DNA of 64,000 nucleotides, taken from assembly GCF_029891735.1 (NCBI RefSeq), contig NZ_JANQDH010000076.1, positions 1 through 64,000 of the forward strand, given 5' to 3'. Shown here one piece after another: positions 8,879 through 17,789 of the stretch. The notes beneath the pieces are model-generated. The model ran no database searches. It saw nothing but the letters and a program-made list of their open reading frames with translations, and had not been told where the DNA came from. Position 1 is the stretch's first letter. Each line of letters begins with the position of its first letter. The position numbers and the translations under genes are program-made. Origin of the DNA: Chrysosporum bergii ANA360D (GTDB lineage Bacteria; Cyanobacteriota; Cyanobacteriia; Cyanobacteriales; Nostocaceae).

Positions 8879-9076
8879 ATGAACCAACCAATCCAACTGT
8901 CTTTAGAACAGCAATTTAGTATCCGCTCCTTTGCTAACCAAGTACAGCACATGAGCAGCGAACAAGCTAAGGAATTTTTGGTCAAGCTTTACGAACAGAT
9001 GATGGTCCGGGAAGCAACTTATCAAGAGTTGCTCAAGCACCAGTGGGGCTTAGATTCAGGTTCCACTATGGCATAG
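8879..9076 (+). CDS. nblA: Phycobilisome degradation protein NblA
   Basis: A 65-residue helical protein of the NblA family, the small adaptor that targets phycobilisomes for degradation by Clp protease under nitrogen or other starvation. The LSLEQQFSIRSFANQV segment, the AKEFLVKLYEQMMVRE helix and the downstream LLKHQWG are characteristic, and the length is normal. I chose the ATG at 8879 (MNQPIQ) because it has a GGAG ribosome-binding site and matches family starts; an in-frame ATG 21 bp upstream adds only seven non-family residues. Confidence 0.95.
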   Translation: MNQPIQLSLEQQFSIRSFANQVQHMSSEQAKEFLVKLYEQMMVREATYQELLKHQWGLDSGSTMA

Positions 9077-9077
9077 A

Positions 9078-9227
9078 TTACTTTGGTTTGTGTGTCGCAG
9101 TGGGCGACCTCCTTCTCTTGCTCAGTTCCAAGGAGGAAAGGAGCCAGGGTTGCTGGGGCGTCAACTCACCTAGATAATCAAATACCAACCATGCCAAAGC
9201 TAAAGGCGTAATTTCCCATCCACTCAT
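9078..9227 (-). CDS. Possible small protein, 49 residues
   Basis: A minus-strand frame opens with ATG at 9225-9227 and encodes a Trp/Leu-rich N-terminus (MSGWEITPLALAWLVFDYLG), possibly one membrane helix, then a basic tail. It has no obvious ribosome-binding site and ends two bases after the nblA stop. I do not recognise a family. It is listed because the amphipathic start looks protein-like, but it may be chance. Confidence 0.25.
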   Translation of the reverse strand: MSGWEITPLALAWLVFDYLGELTPQQPWLLSSLELSKRRRSPTATHKPK

Positions 9228-9366
9228 AATTATATTTTTTATAAATCAAGCTTACAACTAGATACACATTTTGCTTAACAAAATTTAACATCTAGCAAGT
9301 GTGAAACTGAGATGCAGCATTACTGGTTGAAATTGCCAGATTTGCCCGCCTATGTGATGCATTGTT

Positions 9367-10866
9367 TCACTTAGCCGATAAATCCCTGGCAATTGTTTCC
9401 AACCTAGCCAGAATTTTAGGTTTAATTTTTTCGTACTCACTTTTAAGTAAATCTTTACTCATTGTGGCATTGGCAGTTACTTCAGAACCTTTACTCATTG
9501 CTACCCACTGTTGCAATCGTTGGGGCTGGGCTGGGTCAATACCGGATTCTAAAACCTGAAAACAGCGTTGTGGTGCTTGCTTGGCAAAGAATAACAAATA
9601 ATAAGAACCTGCTTGTGCTATTAGGGAAGCAATATCTTGACCAAGACTAGTTTTCATATCTAGGTAATAAGGTAACCATTTAGCACCATTTTGGCGATTG
9701 TAAATCACAGTAATCCAGAGCAGCATAGGATAGGGAGTAGCAATAAACAAAAATTGATTATAAACATGACAAATTAGGCGTTTAACAATTTCTTCCTGTG
9801 GTAGCATCACCCAGAGGGCTGGCAGCATCTTCCCATTGAACCGAATAGATTTCGGGAAAACAATATCAGCAATTGGTTTATTAGCAGGCCAACAAGCAGA
9901 GTTAACAATATCAAACTCATCCTTGGCTTTTTTCTTCGGCTCCAGCGCACAGCTATACAGTGAAGTGGTGTGCAGGCGAGCATCATATTCTAAAGACTCT
10001 AAAATCTGGAGAATATCACCGATGCTTTGGGGGCGATCGCTTGGTAATTTAGCCAAACAACTCATCACTAAACTTTGGGCTGGTTCGGGAATTTCCAGGT
10101 TAGGAGCAGCCTCAGCAAAGGAGAGTGGTTGTTGATGGTGATGTGTTTTATACCATGCACTAAACGACTTAGTTGATGGTGATAAAGGCATTTTGCCTGT
10201 CAGCATTTCAAACATCATCACCCCCAAACTGTAAATATCAGTGCGTTGGTCTAATTCCTGACCGTCCATTTGTTCAGGAGAGGAATAAGCCATGGTTCCT
10301 AAATAGTATTTACTCTGGTCGCTATCAGCCTGTAGTAACTTAGCAACCCCAAAATCTAGAATCTTGATTAATTCACCAAAACTAGGATCTTGAATGACTA
10401 AAACATTGCTGGGTTTGATATCACGATGAATAATGGGGTAAACCATACCATCAACCGGGATACCATCATGAGCGCTCTGCAACCCCAAGCAGATTTGACG
10501 CACCATATTCAAAAATCTGGGGAAAGATAGACTTTTTTGGTAGATAATGTGAGTGAGGCTATCTCCTTCTAAGTATTCCATCACATAGAAAGGAGTGTTA
10601 TTTTCATCTAAACCGTAGTCCATAACTCGGACAATGTGGATGCTTTTTTGTCCCAATAAAGCACAGGTTTTCGCTTCTTGCTCAAAGCGCTTTCGGAACT
10701 GGATCTTTTGATTTTCTATGGACAGGGATAAAAACTTGACCGCTACAGGTACGCCACCCAACAAAATATCCTGAGCAAGATAAACCTTACCCATAGAACC
10801 ACTACCAATTAACTTTTGAAGCTGGTAGCGTTGACTAAGTAAGCGACCAATGTTGGGGTCTGACAT
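9367..10866 (-). CDS. Serine/threonine protein kinase (PknB/Hanks type)
   Basis: A 499-residue protein with an N-terminal Hanks-type kinase domain (about 13-290): glycine loop GSGSMGKVYLAQD, catalytic lysine in VAVKFLS, HRDIKPSNVLV at about 147, DFGVAKL at about 170 and the activation-loop SPEQM. The C-terminal 200 residues (about 295-499) are a separate region I do not recognise; it has no clear membrane helix and ends in a charged helix. It should phosphorylate proteins on Ser/Thr in the cytosol, with unknown targets. It probably has its own promoter, with 103 bp separating it from anmK upstream. Confidence 0.92.
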   Translation of the reverse strand: MSDPNIGRLLSQRYQLQKLIGSGSMGKVYLAQDILLGGVPVAVKFLSLSIENQKIQFRKRFEQEAKTCALLGQKSIHIVRVMDYGLDENNTPFYVMEYLEGDSLTHIIYQKSLSFPRFLNMVRQICLGLQSAHDGIPVDGMVYPIIHRDIKPSNVLVIQDPSFGELIKILDFGVAKLLQADSDQSKYYLGTMAYSSPEQMDGQELDQRTDIYSLGVMMFEMLTGKMPLSPSTKSFSAWYKTHHHQQPLSFAEAAPNLEIPEPAQSLVMSCLAKLPSDRPQSIGDILQILESLEYDARLHTTSLYSCALEPKKKAKDEFDIVNSACWPANKPIADIVFPKSIRFNGKMLPALWVMLPQEEIVKRLICHVYNQFLFIATPYPMLLWITVIYNRQNGAKWLPYYLDMKTSLGQDIASLIAQAGSYYLLFFAKQAPQRCFQVLESGIDPAQPQRLQQWVAMSKGSEVTANATMSKDLLKSEYEKIKPKILARLETIARDLSAK

Positions 10867-10969
10867 GGGGGAATTAAGACTTATATACTTCTAGTTTGCC
10901 TAATTTTCACTGAGTAAATATCGCCTGTCAAGGAAACACAAACAGTAAAGAACGATAGTTGATATTTTT

Positions 10970-12175
10970 CTAACTCGTTCTTGATAAGTGAACTTCTCCC
11001 AAAAGTATTTCACCAGGTGCGCCAGTGACAGCAGGTAAATTACCGGGAAGCCCCAGTTGTCGCCAGTGGGCTAAAACAGCAAAGGCGATGGCTTCTTTAA
11101 AATCCCCATTCAATCCTAGTTCATCTGTAGTCAAAACTGGTGCTGATGGCAGCAATAACTGTAACCTTTGCTTCAAATAAAGATTACGACTTCCTCCACC
11201 GCATAATAACACCTGCTGGGGCATTTGGGGTAAAAAGGTATGATAACTATGAGCAATAGAAGCGACTGTCAGTTCTGTGAGTGTAGCCAGTAGGTCAGCA
11301 GGGTTGAGTTGGTACGGCGCAGCATCTTGTAAACAGTGATGTAGGTAAGCCACACCGAATAATTCACGACCTGTAGATTTAGGGGGGGGTAGATGAAAAT
11401 AATCTTGTTTCAGCCATTCTTCTATTAATGAATAGCAAGGAACACCATTAGCTGCCCAGTTACCATTTTCATCATAGGACTTAGCACCATTAGTTAAATG
11501 TTGTACTGCCAAATCCAGTAAACTATTTCCGGGTCCAGTATCCCAACCGCGAATTTTTCTCAGCCAGTCATCACTACGAGGCGGAATGTAAGTAACATTG
11601 CCAATTCCACCAATATTTTGAACACAACGCCCATGAAGAGAATCACTTAATAAAAAAGCGTCTACTCTCGGTACAAGGGGCGCACCATGACCACCGATAT
11701 TTATATCGCCAACACGAAAATTACTCACAGTAGTAATTCCTGTCAGATGGGCAATTAAAGCACCGCGACCTAATTGTAAGCTATAACCTAGAGCGTGGGG
11801 AGAATTAAAATCCAAGACATTTTGAACTTCCTGTACGGCTGGTCGATGGTAAACAGTTTGACCGTGGGAACCGATCAAAGTTGCTGGCTGATGACCGACT
11901 TGGATATTTTCAGCAGCTTGAGCAAAGGCAAAGGCGATGGCATCATCTAATGCTGCCAATTCTGCCATGTCTATGGCAGCACCAGCGCCAAGGGCTAAAA
12001 TTTTTCCTCTTAATTCAGGATTGTAGGGATAGGTTTCCCCTGCTAATAAAGAAACCTTCAAATCCACATCACTACCAGTAATCTCTACCAAAGCAGCATC
12101 TATACCATCTACGGAAGTACCGCTAATTAAACCGATAACACGAACAGGTACGGTAACTTTGATGATTTTGTCCAT
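10970..12175 (-). CDS. anmK: Anhydro-N-acetylmuramic acid kinase
   Basis: A 401-residue ASKHA-fold kinase that phosphorylates and opens 1,6-anhydro-MurNAc, releasing MurNAc-6-phosphate in cell-wall recycling. Signatures are the N-terminal [29 protein letters not shown], the [20 protein letters not shown] segment, [19 protein letters not shown] and LLCGGGSRN. Length fits the family. It starts at the ATG 12173-12175 and reads away from selO, sharing a short (107-bp) divergent upstream region with it. Confidence 0.94.
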   Translation of the reverse strand: MDKIIKVTVPVRVIGLISGTSVDGIDAALVEITGSDVDLKVSLLAGETYPYNPELRGKILALGAGAAIDMAELAALDDAIAFAFAQAAENIQVGHQPATLIGSHGQTVYHRPAVQEVQNVLDFNSPHALGYSLQLGRGALIAHLTGITTVSNFRVGDINIGGHGAPLVPRVDAFLLSDSLHGRCVQNIGGIGNVTYIPPRSDDWLRKIRGWDTGPGNSLLDLAVQHLTNGAKSYDENGNWAANGVPCYSLIEEWLKQDYFHLPPPKSTGRELFGVAYLHHCLQDAAPYQLNPADLLATLTELTVASIAHSYHTFLPQMPQQVLLCGGGSRNLYLKQRLQLLLPSAPVLTTDELGLNGDFKEAIAFAVLAHWRQLGLPGNLPAVTGAPGEILLGEVHLSRTS

Positions 12176-12282
12176 TGCAATAGTATACTCAATTTATATT
12201 ACCGTTGTTTGCCAAATATTCAGTTCACACTGCCTACTGCCAAGAGTAGGATGGAAGGAAGAATCAATTAGCTTTCCTCGTC

Positions 12283-13740
12283 ATGAATCAGGCTGAAACT
12301 TCCAACAACGAAAATACTCACAATCCCCTTCTCACCCTTAACTATGAACCAGCTTTGGCATCTTTGGGTGATGATTACTACGACGAGGTAATGGCGGCAG
12401 ATTTTCCCCAAACCATACTACGCTGGCGTAATGATGCACTGCTACCTCTGTTAGGACTACACCCGCAAACAGTTACAGATCAAGATTTTATCCACGCCTT
12501 TGGTAAATTCCAGGGACGCAAACCATTTTTAGCATTGCGTTACCACGGTTATCAGTTTGGGGAATATAATCCTCACTTGGGTGATGGTAGAGGCTTTCTC
12601 TATGGACAAGTACGCGGTACTAATGGCGAATTGTACGACTTTGGTACAAAAGGTTCGGGGAAAACACCCTACTCTCGTGGGGGTGATGGAATGCTCACAC
12701 TTAAAGGCGGAGTGCGAGAAGTGTTAGCAGCAGAAGCACTACATCAATTAGGAGTACGCACTTCACGCTGTTTAACAATGATTGAAACTGGTTTATCTCT
12801 ATGGCGCGGTGATGAACCTTCACCTACTCGCTCATCTGTCATGGTGAGGCTGAATAGTTCTCATATACGTTTTGGCACTTTTGAGCGCTTGCATTATTTA
12901 CAGCGACCAGATTTAACTACAAAACTCCTCGATCATGTAATTCAGTATTATTACTCTCATTTACTGAGGGAAAAAAATCAATATGTTTTATTTTATGCTG
13001 AATTAGTTAAACGGGTGGCAGAACTAGCAGCTCAGTGGATGGCTTCTGGTTTTTGTCATGCAGTTCTAAATACTGACAATATGTCAATTACAGGGGAAAG
13101 CTTTGATTATGGACCCTATGCGTTTATTCCCACCTATGACCCCTACTTTACTGCTGCTTATTTTGACTACTATAGACGCTACTGTTATAGTCATCAACCA
13201 AGCATTTGTCAGTTGAATTTAGAAATGCTCCAGGAAGCATTAAAGGCAATTATTGATCAAGCTGAAATGGAGTCAGCATTAGCAAAATTTAATGAGTATT
13301 ACCAAAATCAATACCGCTTGTTAATGTGGAAAAAGTTAGGCTTTGAGCAGTTACAGTTACCAGCAGCAAATGAACTGTTAAATTTAACTATTCAGTTTTT
13401 ACAAGATAGCCAAGTTGGTTATCATCATTTTTTCTCGGAAATAGCCCTTACCTTTGCTTCTCCATGGCGAGATGACCCAGCTTTAGTACTGAAGGGTTCC
13501 GATATTATACCAACCTCAGAAGTTTCAAATATTTTTGAGAATTGGTGTGTACTGTATCATAAAATTCTCAATTCTTTTGCACCGGAACACATGGATGTAA
13601 TTGCCCAAACTCTGGCTGAGAACAACCCACAAACGGTGTTATTAAGACCAATTATCGAATCAGTTTGGGAACCTATCGCCCAAGAGGATAATTGGCAACC
13701 GTTTAATGATTTAGTACAGAAAATTCAGTCTAAAAGTTAG
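12283..13740 (+). CDS. selO: Protein adenylyltransferase SelO (YdiU/UPF0061)
   Basis: A 485-residue SelO-family pseudokinase-fold enzyme. Characterised members transfer AMP from ATP to Ser/Thr/Tyr of target proteins and are linked to redox stress. Visible family features are the N-terminal [33 protein letters not shown], the nucleotide-binding region [54 protein letters not shown] and FIPTYDP. No selenocysteine is apparent: it ends in an ordinary serine-rich C-terminus. The ATG at 12283 follows a weak upstream purine stretch. It is convergent with the glycerate kinase gene (35-bp gap). Confidence 0.93.
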   Translation: MNQAETSNNENTHNPLLTLNYEPALASLGDDYYDEVMAADFPQTILRWRNDALLPLLGLHPQTVTDQDFIHAFGKFQGRKPFLALRYHGYQFGEYNPHLGDGRGFLYGQVRGTNGELYDFGTKGSGKTPYSRGGDGMLTLKGGVREVLAAEALHQLGVRTSRCLTMIETGLSLWRGDEPSPTRSSVMVRLNSSHIRFGTFERLHYLQRPDLTTKLLDHVIQYYYSHLLREKNQYVLFYAELVKRVAELAAQWMASGFCHAVLNTDNMSITGESFDYGPYAFIPTYDPYFTAAYFDYYRRYCYSHQPSICQLNLEMLQEALKAIIDQAEMESALAKFNEYYQNQYRLLMWKKLGFEQLQLPAANELLNLTIQFLQDSQVGYHHFFSEIALTFASPWRDDPALVLKGSDIIPTSEVSNIFENWCVLYHKILNSFAPEHMDVIAQTLAENNPQTVLLRPIIESVWEPIAQEDNWQPFNDLVQKIQSKS

Positions 13741-13775
13741 TAACGCTGGGCTGTTAAATAATTTCCAGTTTTGCA

Positions 13776-14693
13776 TTAAAAGATGCTCATACTGTGGTCA
13801 GGATTAATTGAAACTACTAAATCAATCCCTAAGCGCGATTTTACCAACGGTGTAATGAATAATTCCGGGTGCAGCGATCGCCAAAAATAGTTGACAAATT
13901 CCTCAACTTGTGCATCAGACATTCCCGATTTACCAGCAGCGATCATTTGTTGTTCTGCTTGTTTACGCCATACCATGGAGTAATGGTAGTCAGTGGGATG
14001 TAACACTATTAAACTGTCTAATCGTTTCCACAGTGGCAGATAATCATTTAGTCGCCGATTCATATCACGAGCAAATCTCTGATCTTCATCTGTGGAAATT
14101 GGCGGCGGTGCATGATTAAATACATCATCGTTAATCGGTTGCACCCCCACAAACCAACCTTCAAACAAGACAATATCAATGTTTTTGACAATTTCTGGAT
14201 TAGTGCGATCGCCTGCACCGTTGTATATAGATTTATCGAACCGGGGAACAGTAACTAAACTTTGACCCTGACGAATTTGATCCAATACTTGTAAACCTAA
14301 ATCTATATCATGGGTTCCTGGTGGACCACGCCAAATCAACCTGGGGTCTTGTTGAGTTAAAACCAGGCGATCGCCATAAGTTTTATACAAGTCATCTAAA
14401 GATAGACTCAGAGTATTATATCCTAACTGTTGGAGAATCAAACCCAGAACCCGGCACATTGTGGTTTTACCAGTACCTTGTCCACCTAAAATTCCCTGAA
14501 TTAGCGGTCGTCCCAATCCTTGACGATGTGATGCTATTTTTATACTCAATGGTAGCCATAAGTCCCACAACACCCCCAACATTTCTTCTGGTGGTTTATC
14601 TAGATGAGTGTGGCAAAATTGGTTAAAAGTTGGCAAGATAGAATTTAGTAAACCTGCCTTTGTAGTCTCTGTATCACTAGCCCAAAAATTCAT
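13776..14693 (-). CDS. glyK: D-glycerate 3-kinase (plant/cyanobacterial type)
   Basis: A 305-residue P-loop kinase that converts glycerate to 3-phosphoglycerate, the last step of the photorespiratory cycle. The Walker A motif GGQGTGKTT appears at about 70-78, followed by SLDDLYKTYGDR and the substrate/ATP region PGTHDIDLG, and DIVLFEGWFVG as the Walker B-like segment, all typical of the GLYK family shared with plants. Two bases separate it from the ycf20 gene upstream on the same strand, suggesting one transcript. Confidence 0.88.
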   Translation of the reverse strand: MNFWASDTETTKAGLLNSILPTFNQFCHTHLDKPPEEMLGVLWDLWLPLSIKIASHRQGLGRPLIQGILGGQGTGKTTMCRVLGLILQQLGYNTLSLSLDDLYKTYGDRLVLTQQDPRLIWRGPPGTHDIDLGLQVLDQIRQGQSLVTVPRFDKSIYNGAGDRTNPEIVKNIDIVLFEGWFVGVQPINDDVFNHAPPPISTDEDQRFARDMNRRLNDYLPLWKRLDSLIVLHPTDYHYSMVWRKQAEQQMIAAGKSGMSDAQVEEFVNYFWRSLHPELFITPLVKSRLGIDLVVSINPDHSMSIF

Positions 14694-14695
14694 AA

Positions 14696-15028
14696 TTATG
14701 AACCAAGTTTAAATGACTCGACAAACATACTATAAATAAAACCCACCTTGAGAACATTTAGTGATTCAATCAAGAGTAATCGCTGAGACAAAAACCCAGG
14801 GCTGTAAAATATTCTACTAGTTACCTCTGTTAATACCACCAAAATACCAGCTATCACAATATCTAATAAACCTCTTTGTCCAGCTATAGTAGAAATTGCC
14901 GTTCCCAGAAAAAAACCAAAAAAGAAACTAATCAAGAGTAAAGACAAACGTCGCCAAGGATTTAAAAACCATTGCCCCAAACGCCTAGCAATGGAATCGA
15001 ATAAATTAGTTAGACGAGTATTTTGCAT
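14696..15028 (-). CDS. ycf20: Ycf20-like membrane protein (DUF565)
   Basis: A 110-residue protein with the Ycf20/DUF565 pattern: N-terminal TRLTNLFDS, the conserved LNPWRRLSLLLISFFFGFFLG membrane segment, a second hydrophobic stretch (DIVIAGILVVLTEV) and a C-terminal helix. Ycf20 homologues in plants affect non-photochemical quenching; the cyanobacterial role is unclear. The ATG at 15026-15028 gives the family N-terminus, and a further in-frame ATG at 15049 adds seven residues. Likely co-transcribed with glycerate kinase. Confidence 0.85.
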   Translation of the reverse strand: MQNTRLTNLFDSIARRLGQWFLNPWRRLSLLLISFFFGFFLGTAISTIAGQRGLLDIVIAGILVVLTEVTSRIFYSPGFLSQRLLLIESLNVLKVGFIYSMFVESFKLGS

Positions 15029-15244
15029 AAAACTGTAACAATTTTCCAATTCTCATCTTAACAAGAGTAGGTAGGGAATCGAAGCAGTTGTATTGTTAAC
15101 AATTCCAGAATTATATGGTGAAAATGAGATTTTTTATATACTACATATACTCAGCATCCCAGAGGATAACCTCAATTACCGATCCAGATCATAGGTTAAT
15201 ATTTGCTTAACCCTAGAAAAAGACTATTGCTAATAATTATCAAT

Positions 15245-15823
15245 ATGAGACTTACAGTATATCGTAACGCTATTATTGTAGCTTGTGCTTTGGGCTTGCT
15301 TGGGTTCATGGTGGGATGTTGGGAAATAAGTGTTTCTTTTGAAACCCTAGATTCTCATAAATCTTCTGCCGTTTCAGAAGATACAGAAAACCAGGATGTA
15401 ATTACCTTAAATGCCAAAACTAACCAAACCAACAAAATTAAACTCAAAGACACTCACATTTTGACAGATCGTCAACACCCAACTGCTGATGATCAAAATC
15501 AGGGGAGTTTACGCATGAGTAATCAAACAGATCAGCCAGTGCGCCTGGCCTTACTAGCTCAACAATCCCGGAGAAAAAAATCTGGTGAGCAAAGTAACTA
15601 TGATGTTCCCGCCCATTGGGATTTTGATCCCCAAGAAGGTAGTGAACAAGGATTGATTCTATCCTTACCTGATGAGGAACTAAAATTAGAAAAAGGAGAT
15701 ATTATAGTCGCCTTCGCACAAGATGGTTCTCGGCGTTACTGGGGTCCCTATGTTGTTGGGGAAACGTCTTTGCCTCAATGGAACACGGAAAAGCGAGAAT
15801 GGTTATTGGTACTAAGTCCTTGA
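15245..15823 (+). CDS. Putative lipoprotein of unknown function
   Basis: A 192-residue protein starting MRLTVYRNA with a hydrophobic signal segment ending GLLGFMVGC, a plausible though non-optimal lipobox. The mature part is polar (about 30-110, low complexity, rich in N, K, D, Q and T), followed by a compact C-terminal region with several Trp and Gly (about 120-190). I do not recognise a domain. The frame is also open to 15203, but that start gives an extra basic segment before the signal. It precedes the ArnT-type gene on the same strand. Confidence 0.6.
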   Translation: MRLTVYRNAIIVACALGLLGFMVGCWEISVSFETLDSHKSSAVSEDTENQDVITLNAKTNQTNKIKLKDTHILTDRQHPTADDQNQGSLRMSNQTDQPVRLALLAQQSRRKKSGEQSNYDVPAHWDFDPQEGSEQGLILSLPDEELKLEKGDIIVAFAQDGSRRYWGPYVVGETSLPQWNTEKREWLLVLSP

Positions 15824-15895
15824 CAAAAGGCGCGATCGCTCACTTCCCCGTTTTTTATGGAAGAACAAAAAACAGCTAGTCAACGACTTAAGACC

Positions 15896-15928
15896 ATGAC
15901 CAATGACCAATGACTAATGACCAATGAG
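15896..15928 (+). repeat. Heptamer tandem repeat (ATGACCA) at a start codon
   Basis: Four consecutive 7-bp units (ATGACCA, ATGACCA, ATGACTA, ATGACCA) run from 15896 to 15923 and a fifth truncated unit begins at 15924, supplying the ATG of the next gene. This matches the short tandemly repeated heptamers known from filamentous cyanobacteria. Confidence 0.85.
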
Positions 15929-17789
15929 AATAAAACTGAGTGTTCCGGGTACTGTTAACGAGTGTTACCACAATCTAATCAAAAGTCCAATCTTTGCGGT
16001 AACTATACTAATTCTGCTAACTTGGCTGGCTTATGGGTGGAACTTAGGCAGTGTAGGTTTAATTGATGAAACAGAACCATTATTTGCTGAAGCTTCCCGT
16101 CAAATGTTAGTTACAGGTGATTGGATCACTCCAGTTTTTAATGGACAAACTCGTTTTGATAAACCAGCCTTAATATACTGGTGTCAAGCCATGGCCTACT
16201 CAATTATGGGAGTTAACGAATGGTCTGTGCGCCTACCTTCAGCCATTGCAGCTGTTGGAGTCATCGCCTTAACCTTCTACACCGTACATTGGTATTTATC
16301 CACCAAAGACCAAATACAAAAAAAATTACACCCCACTCAGCCCAACTTAACAGCCTTGATTGCAGGTGCTATGCTGGCACTCAATCCAGAGATGATTGTC
16401 TGGGGAAGAACGGGTGTATCTGATATGATGCTCACCGGTTGCATAGCATCAGCATTATTATGTTTTTTTCTAGGGTATGGGGGTAAGCATGAGCAAAAGC
16501 CGGGATCTTTTTCAGCCCTATTCCCCAACAAGTGGTATTTGGCTTGTTACGTGCTAATTGCTGGAGGGATTTTAACTAAAGGTCCAGTGGGGTTTGTTCT
16601 CCCCGCATTGATCATTGGCGCATTTATTGTATATGTTGGCAAGGTTAGAGAAGTATTAACAGAAATGCGGATTCTTATGGGTATGCTGATTATTTTCTGT
16701 TTGTCAGCCCCCTGGTATGTTCTAGTCGCTTGGCGTAATGGTTGGGATTATATAAATTCTTTTTTTGGCTATCACAATATAGAACGTTTCACAGAAGTGG
16801 TGAATGGTCACTCAGCACCTTTGTATTTCTATTTTGCAGTGGTTTTAGTCGGTTTTGCGCCCTACTCTGTGTATTTACCCCTGGCAATAGCTAAACAGAA
16901 GTTTTGGCAGCGATCGCATTGGTTATCTCAACAACGCTCTCAACAATTTGGTTTATTTGCCTGCATCTGGTTTATTACTATTTTTGTTTTTTTTACCATC
17001 GCAGTTACCAAGCTTCCCAGCTATGTATTACCTTTAATGCCAGCAGTAGCTATTTTAATAGCCCTGTTATGGAGCGACCTTAACCAAGATCCGCCCTCCG
17101 TTTCCTTTTCTCTCAAACTCAGCGCCTGGATTAACATTATCTTCATCACAGCACTAGCAGCAGTACTCTTTCACATCAACTATGTCATCAATGATAATTC
17201 CGTTGCTCCCGGTTTCCTCACACTGATTCAAAAAGCAAATTTACCAACACTGGGGGGAATGATTTGGTTGCTTGGTGCCATAATAATTGCCGCTTTGACC
17301 ATCCATCACCATTGGTACAAAATTATTAAAGTTAACTTACTCCTGTTTACGATGTTTTTAATTACTGTCCTCATGCCGGCTTTACTTTTGATGGATCAGC
17401 AGCGTCAACAACCCTTAAGAGAGTTATCTGCTTTCATAGTCCAAGAAAAACAACCACAGGAAGAATTAGTCATAGTTGGTATCAACAAAACAAGTGTAGT
17501 ATTCTACACACAACAACAAGTAAATTATATTAAACTCACTCAGGATGCTGTAGAGCATATTAAAAATCGCACCTCTCAACCGGCACAACCACCTTCAATG
17601 CTCCTCCTCGCCAAACCTAAAGCTCTTGTGAAAATGGACTTACAACCAGATACTTATGATATTTTACACACCACAGATAGTTATCAGTTAATTCGAGTTA
17701 ACTGGAAAAAAATCAACAAATTGGTTACAAACAAACAATATTCATCCACTCTTACCGGTCAAATGGCTCATTTTAAACCTAAAGCTTGA
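15924..17789 (+). CDS. ArnT-like GT39/GT83-family membrane glycosyltransferase
   Basis: A 621-residue polytopic protein (about 11-12 membrane helices) of the ArnT/PMT-type GT-C fold, which transfers sugars from polyprenyl-phosphate donors to lipids or proteins on the outer face of the inner membrane. The first large loop has the hallmark DETEPLFAEASRQML (catalytic Asp-Glu) and GDWITPVFNGQTRFDKP; ILTKGPVGF follows. The C-terminal 130 residues are soluble. The start codon lies inside a heptamer repeat, and the next in-frame Met is about 60 residues on, past the catalytic loop, so 15924 is favoured. It overlaps the hybrid kinase gene by 22 bp, tail to tail. Confidence 0.85.
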   Translation: MRIKLSVPGTVNECYHNLIKSPIFAVTILILLTWLAYGWNLGSVGLIDETEPLFAEASRQMLVTGDWITPVFNGQTRFDKPALIYWCQAMAYSIMGVNEWSVRLPSAIAAVGVIALTFYTVHWYLSTKDQIQKKLHPTQPNLTALIAGAMLALNPEMIVWGRTGVSDMMLTGCIASALLCFFLGYGGKHEQKPGSFSALFPNKWYLACYVLIAGGILTKGPVGFVLPALIIGAFIVYVGKVREVLTEMRILMGMLIIFCLSAPWYVLVAWRNGWDYINSFFGYHNIERFTEVVNGHSAPLYFYFAVVLVGFAPYSVYLPLAIAKQKFWQRSHWLSQQRSQQFGLFACIWFITIFVFFTIAVTKLPSYVLPLMPAVAILIALLWSDLNQDPPSVSFSLKLSAWINIIFITALAAVLFHINYVINDNSVAPGFLTLIQKANLPTLGGMIWLLGAIIIAALTIHHHWYKIIKVNLLLFTMFLITVLMPALLLMDQQRQQPLRELSAFIVQEKQPQEELVIVGINKTSVVFYTQQQVNYIKLTQDAVEHIKNRTSQPAQPPSMLLLAKPKALVKMDLQPDTYDILHTTDSYQLIRVNWKKINKLVTNKQYSSTLTGQMAHFKPKA

